Source: Rotaria macrura
Lineage: Eukaryota > Rotifera > Eurotatoria > Philodinida > Philodinidae
DNA: 64,000 nucleotides
Direction of reading: 5' to 3'
Assembly: GCA_900239685.1 (NCBI GenBank)
Contig: OENT01000068.1
Coordinates: 1 to 64,000, forward strand
Program-made: the position numbers and the translations under genes
Shown: positions 49,856 through 63,009 of the stretch, in pieces
Numbering within the stretch: the first letter of the stretch is position 1
Layout of the letters: each line of letters opens with the position of its first letter
The notes under the pieces: model-generated
Databases searched by the model: none
Seen by the model: the letters and a program-made list of their open reading frames with translations, nothing else
What the model was told of the DNA's origin: nothing

Positions 49856-52800
49856 TTAATTATCTGAAGTCTTTGAATGTGGCATTGATAATAAATGCTC
49901 ATATTGTTCGAGCGAAGGCCAAAATTCACCTGAAAGAATTTTTCCCATTGTTATTTTAGTTAATGACAAATATAGAAAAAACAAAACAGAACATACGTTG
50001 CACTTCAATAACTTGTTTTAAACTACGTACTGCATAAGGATTAGGCTTAGTTTCAAGAGTTTCTTTACTAAACACTGGAATCTAAAGAAAGAAAAACAAA
50101 ATACAAGAAAAACAAAAATTTTAATTTACTGGTCGATCAAGTAGTGCTTCAACACAGGCTTCACCACAATCAGCTAGTGCATTTAATTCATAGCCACCTT
50201 CTAAAACGAGTACAACTTTCCCATCAGCTAGACTCATGAGTTTTTTTGTCATATAAGCGAAACCTATGTGAATAGAATAAATTATTTCATGACTCAAAGC
50301 AAGAACAAAATTAAGTTATTTTGTTTATTTCCTTACATGCTGGTGTTAACTCATAACCACCTAGTGGATGTACATGTCCTAAACAAGCATCGAAACCACA
50401 TGATACAAGTATTATTTGAGGTTGAAAATGTTCTAATATAGGCATCACAACACTTCTAAAAAAATTAAGAAACAAATTATATTTGCTTAAAGTAGTTTTC
50501 AACAAAATTCAATTTCTTACCGGAACGCTGCTAGATATTCAACATCCGTCATAACCGTGTATGGTTCACCAGAAAAAGCAATATTCACATTTCTTCCAAG
50601 ACCATCATCACAGCCACACTAAAAACGGTTGCAAATACAATTGTTTAAATTCTTCGAAAGTAAATTTCAACAAACTTCTTCTATTCGTCCACCACCAGGA
50701 AAATATGTTCCATTGTCATAACGATGCAATGATACATAGAGTATATTAGGATCATCATATGTCAATTCTTGTGTACCATTTCCATGATGTATGTCCCAAT
50801 CAACAATAGCAATACGATCAAGATTTCGATATTTTTTCAAATATTTTGCTGTTATAGCTACTGTATTGAAATAGCAAAAGCCCAATGGTTTTTGTGTTGC
50901 ATGATGACCAGGTGGTCGTACAAGTGCGAAACCATTTTTTAATTTTCCATCAATAACAAGTTTCGTAAGTTCAATCGTGTTACCAATAGCTAAACGACAT
51001 GCACGTGCTGTATATTCATCATTCCATATGGTATCTATATCGTCATGTATTCCAAAACCGCCACACGGCAATTGTACTATTGAATTACATCGTTCAGTTA
51101 ATATAGTTGGAGATTGTTGGCTCCGTTGTCTTGGATCGCAACCAAATAAATAGACATGACCGGGACTAAAATGACAATCATATTTATGTCTATTGTCTGA
51201 CCTTTCGAATGTTGACGCTGTCTTAATATAGACTTGATACAGAACTGCTCGTACATGCTTTCTATTATTATACGGATTGTCTTCGAAAAATATAATTAGT
51301 ATAGATGGTAACAACAGATCCATGGCATTTCACAAAAGTACTCTGCTTTTCTAAACCATATATAATTTGTCTATAATTCATCGATAAAATGTTGATCTCA
51401 AAGTTCGAAGATTATATTTTAGAATGTAATTAAATATAAAACTTCATTGAGAAAAACATTCAAGTCTGATGAGTTTTTAGTCTCATTCTCAATAGAGCCT
51501 TTTTTTCCCTGAAAAATCATGTCAACCTATCCTTTAATACATCTAATTAACTATGAAAAGGAAATTTGTTTTTCTATGTCTCATAAAAAGTAAAAAATCA
51601 GGTTACAAAAGCTGCACAAGTGCGTGCAAATTCATATTTGAAAGAATCTCATAATTGAAGTTTTCATCGAAGAATAAAACAACCGGGTAACTCGAACATT
51701 ATTTTCATACCGTAACGTTTTTTTTTTGTACTACTAACAAATGAGCCAATCATGAAGTCGACATACATTTTCAAGATGACAGCCTTTTGATTTTTTTTTC
51801 TTTTGACAATCCATGTCTCAATTATAATAACAACAGATTATTAAGCTAGACTTAAATTATGTTTGGAATTGAAAAGGCAATAAATTTTCGGACAGCAATA
51901 GGCTCTATTCGACCATGCATGTCAAATAAAAGTTTATCAACCTGTTTTCTTAATCTTTCTAAGTCAACATTTTTCTTTTACTAATTAGTCTTATTGTCTC
52001 TTACTCATGACAATCAGTTAACATGTCAATCGTAGCACAATAACCACGAATAATTTCACAATCATTGAGTAAATTGGCGTTTTTCAATCTTTCATATATG
52101 ACAAGTAAACGAGTTGGATTTTCAAGATGAAGATCTGTACGTTTACAATAGCATTCATGTTTTAATGTATCATCGTCATAAGCAATGCCTAGGTGAAAAT
52201 AGAGATAAGATAGGTTAAATAAAGAACATCAGAACAATAATAATAGATGTTACCTGTTGTAAAACGCATTCTTATAATACCGGAAAAACTCTTTTGTATT
52301 CTTTTCTCCGCTGTCGATGTTACCATTGATAGAGATGATAATGATTTGGAATGTATTGCTAGTCGATCAATCGGTAACTAGAAAATCGAAAAAATGAAGT
52401 GCAATTAAAATCTTAATTAGTTTGTAATAGATCTTACATTTGGATTTCGAGTAGAAAAATCATTAGATTCATAATTAAATAAATGTGGTTGACTACTATG
52501 CATTGAACTATGACTATTATGAGCACTTTGTATTTTCGCTTCTTGTAATTCTTTGGCTAAGAATGCTTCATTTTCTTCTTCGACAATAAAATGTTTTGGA
52601 CCAAGTATATTTGTACGATGATGATTTTCATGTGTTGATGATATATGATTTTGTGGAGTATTTTCACCTAGATTACCTGAATATTGCATATGTTATTTGA
52701 AGCAAAGCTTTCACTCTTATTTTTCTTTTTAGTACATTATATTACCTGTTGAATAACAACCGTAGATTGAACGTGAATAGCCAAGCCACATTTGTTCTGG

Positions 52801-53920
52801 TGGAGGTAATTGAGCGGATTGAGAAGCAAATGGTATTAATGATATTGGTGGAACTAGAGAAGCAAAAATAGTTATTTTATTCTCTAGACAATATAATCGT
52901 TTTGAAGACGAGGAAATAAATCATGTTTTTTTGTTTTCTCTTCATTCAAGAAATCATACCAGCGGGTTGCTGTTTTTGAGCTAGATTTGTTGAACGCATC
53001 GGATGACGTCTATCTGACATTGGCGTAACTTGCTTGTGTTGAGAAAGAAGACGTTGGCGTAAGTCTGATTTAATTTTGAAATTTCCCGATTCAAGACGAG
53101 GATTAGCAAGTGCTGGTTCAGATTGAAATCGTCGTAGAATATCATTGGAATCTTGATTTCTACAAAAACAAAATCTGATAGATGTAGTTCCTCTTGTTTC
53201 AAGGTAAGTATGTAAACGTACACTAGTTTGCCTTCTTTTTGTAATTTTCGACATATGAAACTTTTTAAATGGGTTTTTACTTCAGCAGATGCATTGGCAC
53301 CTAGAATAGTCATAGTAGGCGAGGAATAGATATGAACATAGGGGTAAAAAAAGACAGACTAAGAATGTTTACTTTGATTTTTTTTATCTTTCGCTTGAAC
53401 ACGTAATCGTTCTTCTTCAAGACGTGTTTGTTCCATGGCTGATGCTGTAAGAGTTGCAGCAGCCGTTGCTTTTACCACTGCTGCTGTCACTGATTCTTGT
53501 CTATCGGGATCAATCAAATGCGAATAGGGAAGCTAGAAAAATGAATAAGAAAAATAATCAATAAATATTGTTATTTGTTATGTATTTGCTTTGCGACTAT
53601 GAAACTTTCATAACAACCTTGAAAACGTAAACTAGTCTCACTTTTCGGCTACTGCAGAAGCCTGATGAACATCAAATTTCGGAAAATTACATAATAAAAT
53701 TAACTATGTCCGCATCAAGGACATTATTTTTAATGACGAGAAATCGAATAGATTAAGTCTTGTTTATATTTTCGTTATGTTTTCTTTTTTCATTAGAAAT
53801 ACTCACAAATACTGTTGGAAAAAAATTTGAACTTCCGTCTGTTCTTTTATTATTATTACTATTGCCAGAGCCAAATGAATTCTCACCCGGCAACGTTGAT
53901 AGACGACAAAAATCCACCAT
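49856..53920 (-). CDS. HDAC4: Class IIa-type histone deacetylase (HDAC4/5/7/9-like), 735 aa
   Basis: Fourteen exons on the minus strand: 53920-53807, 53532-53373, 53300-53222, 53159-52960, 52853-52746, 52676-52438, 52377-52254, 52188-52005, 51165-50676, 50618-50521, 50455-50337, 50263-50130, 50081-49997, 49929-49856; all phases close. The N-terminus has an Ala/Glu-rich helix, then an MEF2-binding-like helix ([16 protein letters not shown], ~96-111) and a 14-3-3-type site (RRFQSEPAL, Ser ~131). The deacetylase domain starts at RFTTGIAYD. Structural-zinc ligands are present (CYC, His in DLHLEN, Cys in LPCGG). Catalytic marks: RPPGHHA (His 490/491), [23 protein letters not shown]. Vertebrate class IIa enzymes have His where this one has Tyr (~663), so it may be a true deacetylase as well as a co-repressor of MEF2. 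Shorter than human HDAC4 (1,084 aa) through a reduced Gln-rich and linker region. Confidence 0.93.
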
Positions 53921-56485
53921 GAAGAATTGTTATGTACGAAATATAACTTTCTAGAATAGAGAATCAATAACAAACAAACATAAAAGGAAAAAAAACGAAG
54001 AAAGACGAAAAATGATATACTCCTCATTTCATACTACTTTACATATGCTACTCTCACTTAGTTTTTACTTTATCTTTTTGTATGGGGCGCTTGTTGTGTC
54101 AGCTTTGGCCGAATATATATATTTTTTTCTTTTCTTCTTCGTTTCTTATTTTCTTTCTTTATACGCGATGAATAAAAAAGCAAAACAGAGTAACGAGAAA
54201 AGGAGAAAAAGAAAGAAAAAAAATAAACTCAGAGCACGACACAAACAAGCTATTTATGATTTATATAGAAGAAATAATCGTAAAGGTCATCATATTTTAA
54301 TAATTAGTGGAAAATAAAAAGACATTTATAGTTATCTGACACGTGATAATAATGACAGATTCTTGATTTCGAAATAGAACTTGCTTTTTCTTTATGACCT
54401 ACTTATTCTGTAAACATACATATTAATTAGTCTCGTTATTTTTCAGTACATATAACAAGAAAGAAGCTGTTGCAACAACGTAATCGTATTGTCTTTTACC
54501 GTAACTACACTTGAAGGTCAAAAATGCATTGCTCTCGATAACACTGATGAACTTGCTGGAAGTGATGTAAACAACAATGTCTATTGTATTAGAACAAGAT
54601 TTTGCTGATAGATACTAGCATTTTTCTATTAGCATAAAAGAAAGAAAAAACAAGCAGGAACATAAAATACTCAAATATACCTGCTTTTTGTGAATGGATA
54701 GACGATGAAGACGAAGAAAACTGAGAAGAGAAGAGAAGAACAAAATAAATCTAAAAATAGTAATAGTCCCAAGAGAACATAAAATTGTGCTTTAACAGTA
54801 AGCAAACAAATATGCCTTAATAATCAAAAGAAATAAAAAGGAAATATACTTTTCTTCTATTTCTCAGTTATCGAAATCTTTCTAACCGACTAATCATGAC
54901 TCGTTGGTTTGAACAATATTTCACTGAGTTGTTACTTTTTATTTTCTTTTGCATTTAACTATTTTAGAATGTATTGTACTTATTGTTGTTGTTATTCGTT
55001 CTTTCATACTAATCAATTACTATTTTTATCTAATATCTTTTCCATACAAACTACTGTATGATATTTTTATTTCTCTATTTTTCTTTGAAAAGATAGTTCC
55101 TTTTTCTTTTGCTATTTTTATCTATTATTATAGTATGATAGCCTTGACACTGAGGCATAGATTTGAGATGTACTTAACGCTCTTCTTCGATGTCGTTGTC
55201 ATCAAATAATATTATTCGAAAAAGAAAGAAAGAAAGAAATTAATTGAATTGATAAAAGAAAATTCTTTTCAGTACAAAACGCTTCTCATTTGAAAGAAAT
55301 CTTCTCATCATTAGATAATTGTTGAGACATGATGTATTTATTCATGAGTGTTGCATAATTAGAAATTTTCTATAATACAGAAATAAAGAGACTTAGCAAA
55401 GAAGTATTAGCAAAGTTTCAGTATACTATCATTAGATAGATAAACATTGAATTGATAGAAGAAAAAATATGACGCTACGAATGACTATAACTAGTTTTTT
55501 ATATTTTATCATACCGACTTTTGCACGTTGAAGTCGCAACCGGGAGGACATTCTTTCATTCTGTCTGCTTGTTTACATCGTTCTATCAAGATCGCGTGAT
55601 GTTCTCTTGCTCCAACAATTCTATCGAATGGTTGGTCGTTTTAAAAGATAATTCAGCTATAAGATATATCTACACTAATAGAAGAGAAAAGAAAAAAAAT
55701 TGCAAGAAAATGTTTTGATAATCAAGAAAAGACAAGAGTATTCTTCTTTAGCTATTCATTTGAAAATCTTGTCAAACAAGCTTCATTAGTTGAATCTAGC
55801 ATGTATGCAAGTTGAAGTTTTAACTCTATGAATCATTAAATATTGAGGAATGTCAAATGATGAATGTTTTATAAATAGATCTTTGATGCAAAGATAAGAA
55901 GGCAAGGTAAATCTGCTGATATTTTGTTTTTCTTCAATTGTGATGGCTATAAAGGAATATGACATAATAAAGATTAGGTTAGGTCATGTAGAGGGCGTTG
56001 AACGTCGAGCATCCATAAAATAGAAGAATTTATTATTGGTTTTCGTATTCAACTAATCAACGATTGTGTTTACTTTTGCTCTTTTTTTTTCCACAACACT
56101 TCTATAGTATTATTGACAAGAAATGTTATGTTTGAAGGATTGTTATTTTATGTTGAGTAAAACTAACTATACTTGTTTGCTCACATGTCTTCTTTGTTAG
56201 CATACGAAATTGAATTTAGTCAGTCTTTTTCTTTTTGTTAACGATTCTTTTAAATCGACATTTATTTTCTTTTTAGATAGATAGACAGCGGTGCTATTAC
56301 AAAAATCGTCATCTTCTTGTCCATTGCTAATGTTGATTATGCAAATTGTTTAGGAAGTCTAGAATCGTCTTAAAATATAACATCGTTGATTGATATGTAC
56401 AACGTTTGCCAGTAATATACAAGAGAAACATTACAACAGGCGTGCCATTATCGTTCCTAGAACAAAATAAACACAAAAATAATAA
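53921..56485. other. Shared 2.6-kb divergent upstream region of HDAC and neurabin genes
   Basis: No gene recognised. The two genes start at either edge. Likely 3' splice sites lie at 53951-53952 (minus, 30 nt before the HDAC ATG) and 56459-56460 (plus, 25 nt before the neurabin ATG). The Lys-rich open frame at 54012-54317 is low-complexity and not supported. Confidence 0.55.
56459..56460 (+). promoter_or_regulatory. 3' splice site 25 nt upstream of the neurabin start
   Basis: CATTATCGTTCCTAG precedes AACAAAATAAACAC and then the ATG at 56486. This is a candidate spliced-leader acceptor or the end of a 5'UTR intron. Confidence 0.4.
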
Positions 56486-59400
56486 ATGACAGATATTCTC
56501 ATTCACTCGGCAGTACCATCTCTTTTTACCCACATAGAATCTGCATCGAGTATTTTTACTGATACTACAACGGAAAATTCTCTTAACAATAATACATATA
56601 ATAATCATATTTCACGATTACGTAATGTATTCACAGAACATTCATCCATATCAAATAGTTTCGATTCAAACAAACATTTATCTGATTCGTCATTGTTAGT
56701 TGACGATTATACATCACGTTTTAGTAAAACAAGAGAAATGTTTCAAGTATTAGATTCAAACTCTTCGAATAATAATTCATCAATCTTAAAAACAACGACC
56801 CCGACTTCAAAACAACAAGAAAAATTTCCCGATTTTACTGTACATTTCATTGATACACCGATAACAAATTATAATGATGATGTCCCCTATGCAGTTATTA
56901 ATAGAAAATATTCGAATGTTGAACAGTGTAGTGACTTTTCTGCTAATACTATTCAACAATGTAAAAAGCAACAACATGATGAAAGTGATAAAACAAATCT
57001 TCTATCAAAATCATCGACTAAACAAATGATAACTCATCGTAATGTATTACTTGTACCATCGAGTGTTCTTAAACCAATGAATCATCTTAATACAATTTTT
57101 GTTAAACCGACAAAAATCGAACGATCATTACCGAAATTAGTTTTTCAAGATAATGTCATACAAGAACAATCAAAACCAATTGAGAATACAGTAACAAATG
57201 GTGAATAAATATTTTAAATACTAAACTAAAATCCATTGATATGTCTCTTTAAAAAAACATCACATGCGGAGTTTTTGATATAAGCTAAGTGGCTGATACT
57301 GCGAGATGACGATATCACGTCTGACAGTAGATAGAACACAAAATTGTGTATACGTGTCGAAGAGAAACTTGAGAAATTTCACGACTCTTAGATGTTCTCA
57401 TCATCATAGAACATAACAAGTATTATATTTAGCCGTTGTAAAAACATGTTCAAGAAGCTGCAATGAAAACGTTTTGGTTTGATGTTTAGATAGGCGAAAG
57501 ATTATTTGAATTTCTCGTTGCACACTACAATCATCATGTTGAATATTATTTAGAATCAGATCATGTACAAGATACAGATAGAACATCCTCGCCAATTTTT
57601 TATGAACAACCAGGCATACTTGAATATGATGACGACGATGGACAGGATTTTTCAAATGGAAATCGACGAGTGAAATTTAGTAATGCACCGATTCGAGTAA
57701 GAACGATGAGTTCTTTCTTTTTTCCGTAAGAAAATATATGATTGTTTTCATTGCTTAGGTTTACCCAACATATTCAGCAGAGGACTATGATCGACGAAAT
57801 GATGAGATTGATCCATTTTCGGCAACAGCGGAATATGAATTAGAAAAACGTATTGAAAAAATGGAAGTTTTTATGATTGAAATTGAGAAAGGTAAATATA
57901 TAAAGACGTAACCATGAAATTTTAATCATAGTCAATATGTTGTAGGTCCTGGTGGTCTCGGCATAAGGTAATTTATTGATGACCGATGAAATGTAGTTCA
58001 CCATTTCCTTTGCTATTAGTGTCTTGGGCATGGGTGTTGGTGCTGATAGTGGTTTAGAGAAGTTAGGTATTTTCGTTAAATCCCTTAATCCTAAAGGTGT
58101 CGTAGCTAAAGATGGACGGTAATTTAATCTTTCACTGTCTTCATATTTGAGAAGAATGTTATTTTATCAATTAGAATTCAAGTCGGTGATCAAATTATTG
58201 AAGTCAACGGTCATTCACTTATTGGTGTAACACATGATTATGCTAAAAATATTCTTAAAGCATCATCAGGCTTAGTAAAGTATGATAGATGGTTTTTTTT
58301 TTCTATAATACAACTGGTTATTGAAACAAATGCAAAAATTTAGGTTCGTCATAGGTCGGGAAAAAGATTTAGAGAATTCGGAAATTCCCGGCCTTATACA
58401 ACGTTCATTACAACTCGATCAAGAACGCGAAGAAATATCTCGAACATTACAACAGTATCATGATGAATATTATGGACAGAACCTTTTGGAGGGTGACACA
58501 GAAAATGATCAAGAAGTAAACGAATTACATGCTTATTTATTTGGATAGGAATGCTTTTTGTTTTACAACAGGCCGATCAAAAAGTTGCAAATGAATTTGA
58601 AATTGAAATACTCAAACAATGTTACGAATCATTAGAAGAAACATTAGAAAATACTGAAAAAGAAAGGCAACACTATCAAGTAAGTTTATTTTTATGTTAA
58701 AAGAACTTCATTTCTTGTTCGTGTTTATTCAGCAACTTTATCAACAAATAGACAATGAATTCAAACAGCTGAAAGAAAAATACTTCAAAGCAAAAATTTT
58801 AATCACAGAATTGCAAGATCGGTATGTACGAAAACCTAATAATTATTATAGTAAAAATTTATATCATTGCCATCCTTCTTAATTAAAAGAAACAAATTAA
58901 AAAAAATAAATACATGTATATGTACGTATTCAGGTGATGGTAAAAACTAAAAATATTGCTTTCTGTTCACTATGTGCACATGTGGAGATAAAAGCTGTTC
59001 TGTTTTTCGTACTCTAATATTTCATTCATTCAATTGATATTTTTTTTCCTATTACAGAGAAATTGATTTACGTCTAAAACAAACGACAACAAATGAACAG
59101 CAAGAAAAACGTATCGATGATTTGATCAAAAAGGTTTGTGATTATTCATAGGTGCTTGAATTTTTAAAAGAAAAGTTTTATATACAGAGAGTATTTGAAA
59201 ATATACAGAGATATTGGATATGAATCAAGTGTTTTATATTTTTCCTTGAGTTAGACGAGTATGACTTCAGGAGAGTTGATCATCAGTAAATACAGGAAGT
59301 AGTTATTCAATCAATGATAGTTCATGACGTGTTCGATAGAAGATATTACTAGGAGAGTCTTCTAGTATGATCGATTACGTATGTAATGAACATGCTCTTC

Positions 59401-61650
59401 ATTAGATGGGTACCCATGGAGAGTTGAATAAAAGCGTCATAAGGATTCATGACCTTGAGTCTCGTTCTTCGATTACGACTTCTTTTGTCAATTTTTTGAC
59501 AAAACTTGCTTAGATCATATTTACAATTTACTTGCAAATGTTTACTTTCTACAGTAGTAGTTCCTATCGTCATTTCAAGCTTTTGAAGATTCAATTTAGA
59601 CTATGAGAAGACTTTTTTCTTCTATTTACATCTTTGAATTGGTTATTATACTCGAACATGTGACCAGATCACATTATGAATTTTTCGGAGTTGAAAAAAA
59701 AATTAACACCTGGAAGCTGATTTCAATGAGCAGTTAATGTTTCGTTGACAACAATGTTTAAAACTGATAAATACGACGTTCTCCTTAGTATGAATCGAAT
59801 TTTGTCTTATGCACACATGACTAATTGTAACCAACATCGAATGTAGTCATGGTTTTTCACATGACAATGTCTGAGAGAAAACTTTTTGTGTATATATATA
59901 TAATCATTCTCAATCTGAAGTTCATCACATAAATTTATTTAATGACTAATAGAATATTCTGAAATTTTCATTCAAAAACGATATCCTTCTATTGAAACAT
60001 GAAACAACTAGTGACTTGTTATATTTCTATTTACAAAAATCGCGTATACATAGGAATATAATGTTGTAATCGAGGAACCTTTTGTTTTTACACAGAAATT
60101 TTCATGTAATTACAATAGTTTACTAAAAGTATGTTTTATGAAAATTTGAGATCAAAAATTTCCCGTTTAGTTGGCTAGTAAATTTCGTAAAACTAGTGTA
60201 CTGAATCATAAATTGATTCCAATAGGCTTTTTTAAGATTTTCTAGGCAAACTAAAACTTTCTTTCGAACTCAATCAACTATCAAAGACCGAGTGAAATTT
60301 TTGAGTAGTTGATTAATTGCTTCGTAAAAGCCGTTAAACTAATGTAGTGCGATTGCACTTGAAGTTCATTATAAGAAGTAAACATTCTACTTGAAAATAT
60401 TTCTGCTCGACAGAAAAAACTGATCTCGACACAGACAAGTATGATGGAAATAAGCATTGATTTGTTTTGAATAGGTTGACGAACTTGAAAATATAATTGC
60501 TACTTTATTATCAAAATCAGAAGATAATGCATCACCCAATGACAACGAAATTATTGTATTAGATCCATTGGATAAACCAGAACGAATATCGAATCGATCA
60601 CAGACAAGTTCTAGTCAACCATTGAATTCTACAGATCGACATACTATTGCAACATCAACTGTTCAATTGCCTCCACTACCATTCGATACACTGCAGACAA
60701 ATACACAACAAGATCAAGAACTCTCTACGAATGGTATAAATATTTACAAACAATACTTGTTCTGTGATACCACGGAGATTTTTGTTTAACTTTTAGTTTC
60801 TCATAATAATAATAATGATAATAATAATAAATCAGTTGATCAGCTCGATAAAGAGTTTGATCAAAAATCAACTATGAATAGAATTCAACTCATTGACATA
60901 GACTCAATAGAATTAAAATCAAAACATTTATTGGCTTCTTCACTCGGTGAAATTTTGAATGATTCTGATATTGTCAAGTAAAATGCGTAGTAGTTAGAAT
61001 AGTAAATAGCCAAAAAAAAACCATGATGTATATGTTTTGTAGTCTTAAAATTCGTGTTTCCAAAGTTCCATCATCAGGACAATCAAGTAAAAGATTATTG
61101 TCATATTTTAAATTTTTCATATTTGTTAATTTACTTGTTGCTTTGATTTTTCAGATAGTGAGGCCTTTTCAAATGATGAGGTAAATCAAAATTTCATTGT
61201 AGATTATTTTCTTTCTAACATCTCATTCATAGTGTGCAAAAGTAAAAAGTTGGACATCTGATCAATGTATTCAATGGTTAACAGCACAAGGCATGACATC
61301 TTTGATTACTGCCTTTCTCAATCGTAATATCAATGGTGAAAAGTTATTATTACTTGATGGTACAAAAATGAAGGTAGATAGTTTTTGTTTTTTATTAGAA
61401 ATCTTTTTTATTCTTTTCGTTTGGACTTTGTTTGTAGGCCATGGGCATAAAATCAAGTAAGGATCGTGAACAGTTGAAAACAAAACTAAAAGAATTAAAA
61501 CATGCTGAATTCAATCGGTTGAGTGAAAGACCTTTCAGTCAACCTTCATCGTTTCATCGATTCACCCAAAGTGGCAGTCGATTACGATCGTCGAGTCTGA
61601 CAAAATTGAAGGAACGAACATTTTTCGGTAGTAGTAATAGTGGAAAATAA
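56486..61650 (+). CDS. PPP1R9: Neurabin/spinophilin homologue (PP1- and actin-associated PDZ-SAM scaffold), 841 aa
   Basis: Sixteen exons: 56486-57200, 57554-57696, 57759-57891, 57946-57967, 58020-58118, 58175-58279, 58344-58515, 58572-58679, 58733-58821, 59058-59133, 60475-60733, 60797-60977, 61043-61086, 61155-61180, 61233-61373, 61438-61650; phases close. The N-terminal ~240 residues are polar and probably disordered ([12 protein letters not shown] recalls the actin-binding part). A PP1-docking motif RVKF (277-280) leads into the near-invariant [14 protein letters not shown] and [15 protein letters not shown]. The PDZ domain spans ~327-418 ([32 protein letters not shown]). Coiled-coil helices follow (~440-560), then a polar linker, then a SAM domain (~728-795; [15 protein letters not shown]). 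A C-terminal SAM is a neurabin-I trait; spinophilin lacks it. Neurabins target protein phosphatase 1 to actin-rich sites. Exons 4 (22 nt) and 14 (26 nt) are microexons. Confidence 0.95.
59134..60474 (+). other. Long intron 10 of the neurabin gene
   Basis: 1,341 bp, against about 50-65 bp for most other introns of this gene. No exon-like, repeat or RNA feature was recognised in it. The open minus frame at 59349-59594 has no family resemblance. Confidence 0.6.
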
Positions 61651-61938
61651 ATTCTTGTTTTTTTATGTCGCTAACAGTTTTTGAGTATCCGTCCTTGTTT
61701 TCTGTCTCATTTTTTTTCTCCGAACAGTAATACTATGACATTCCTTGTTTGAGAAAAACTAGTTTTTTTTTGTGATGATATTTGCGTGCTTTTGGTTAGT
61801 AATATTTTTTGTTTGGTCTCATATATTAGACATTTAAGATTGATTGATATTCTCATTTTTAAACTGAATAAAAATAATATGATAATGATAAATTTGAAAA
61901 ATGAATGTAAAAATATATCAAGTTTAGAGCGTGCTTTC

Positions 61939-61940
61939 AG
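61939..61940 (+). promoter_or_regulatory. 3' splice site 19 nt upstream of the BET1 start
   Basis: GCGTGCTTTCAG precedes ATGTTTGACTTG, and the coding ATG begins at 61960. With only 309 bp to the neurabin stop codon, this fits trans-splicing of a downstream gene. The out-of-frame ATG right after the acceptor would be a 5'UTR upstream start. Confidence 0.4.
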
Positions 61941-61959
61941 ATGTTTGACTTGTAAAAAG

Positions 61960-62901
61960 ATGTTTGATGGACAGCAATCAAATACACATTCAAGACGTAC
62001 GAATTATTCGTACATCGAAGAACAAAATGAAGCACGAACTGAGCAGCTCAATTCCAAAGTGAATCAACTTAAACATCTGGCTGTGCAAATCGGTGAAGAA
62101 ACAAAATTTCAAAATAAATATTTATCGGTTTGTCATTTTTCTATGTCTCTCTGTCAATATATTAAATTTGTGAAAGTCACGCAAGCTACAGTTTCTAGGA
62201 ACCTAAGATTAAAACAGACTATTCTTTGTCTTGAAAACATAACCTAAATCACGTATTCATGATGTGACTTAGCAAAATAAAAACATGCGTGCTTTCGGAG
62301 AACGATCTTTGCAAGAAATCATCAATTTATCATTTATATATGCGATAGATTATTTCAGATTCTTGAACAATCTCTAAGATGAAATATTTACTAATCAACG
62401 TTTTTCGTTTTCGATTCATATTGAAAAATGATGAACTGTGGGATATTCTCTAATCATCTCGATTGATATTAATGAAAACGAATAGAAAATCAATAGGAAA
62501 AGAGTCAATTCTTCAAGTTTTACAGAACTAAACTAGTGTTTCATCTCATTCATACAAATGTTTTCTCCGTGTCAACATAGAACTACTATTTGATTTTAAA
62601 AAGATGTACTCATATATTTAAATTGCTAAATTGACATAGTTTTTACGATAGAATATGCAAAAACAAATTCTCGATACCGAACGGTTGATTCTAGTTTCAT
62701 TTTTTTATGTATTCTTATCAATATTTTACTGTTTTCTTCTAGGAAATACACAATCATATGGATCGTACCGAAAGTTTAGTTTCACAAGCACGTCGACGTG
62801 TTGTTTTAATGGCTCGATCGGGTAGTTGGAAAATCTACTTATATCTGTTTCTTTTCGCGTTTTTTATTTTTCTTGTTATTTATTTTCTGATTAAACGATA
62901 G
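61960..62901 (+). CDS. BET1: BET1-type Qc-SNARE, 108 aa
   Basis: Two exons: 61960-62127 and 62743-62901 (intron 615 bp, phase 0). The protein has a short polar N-terminus, one SNARE helix (EARTEQLNSKVNQLKHLAVQ, then IGEETKFQNKYL, then EIHNHMDRT) and a C-terminal tail anchor (YLYLFLFAFFIFLVIYFLIK) ending in R. Spacing and residues track human BET1 ([24 protein letters not shown]), and the length agrees (118 aa). BET1 works in ER-to-Golgi vesicle fusion with syntaxin-5, GOSR2/membrin and SEC22. Upstream in-frame sequence back to 61786 lacks SNARE character and is probably not translated; the ATG at 61960 gives the family's usual short N-terminus. It follows neurabin on the same strand by 309 bp. 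Confidence 0.88.
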
Positions 62902-63009
62902 TTACACTATGAGAAGAAAAACATGAATGCTTCGATTATATTGTTGCTTGCAATAATTGCAATAAAAAAAAATATTTACATGATTTTGTTTCTTCATTTA
63001 AAAAACAAT

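Noticed and set aside
54012-54317. Plus-strand 101-codon frame with hydrophobic start and Lys-rich tail
   Set aside because: Composition follows T-rich then A-rich low-complexity DNA; no family resemblance and no splice context.
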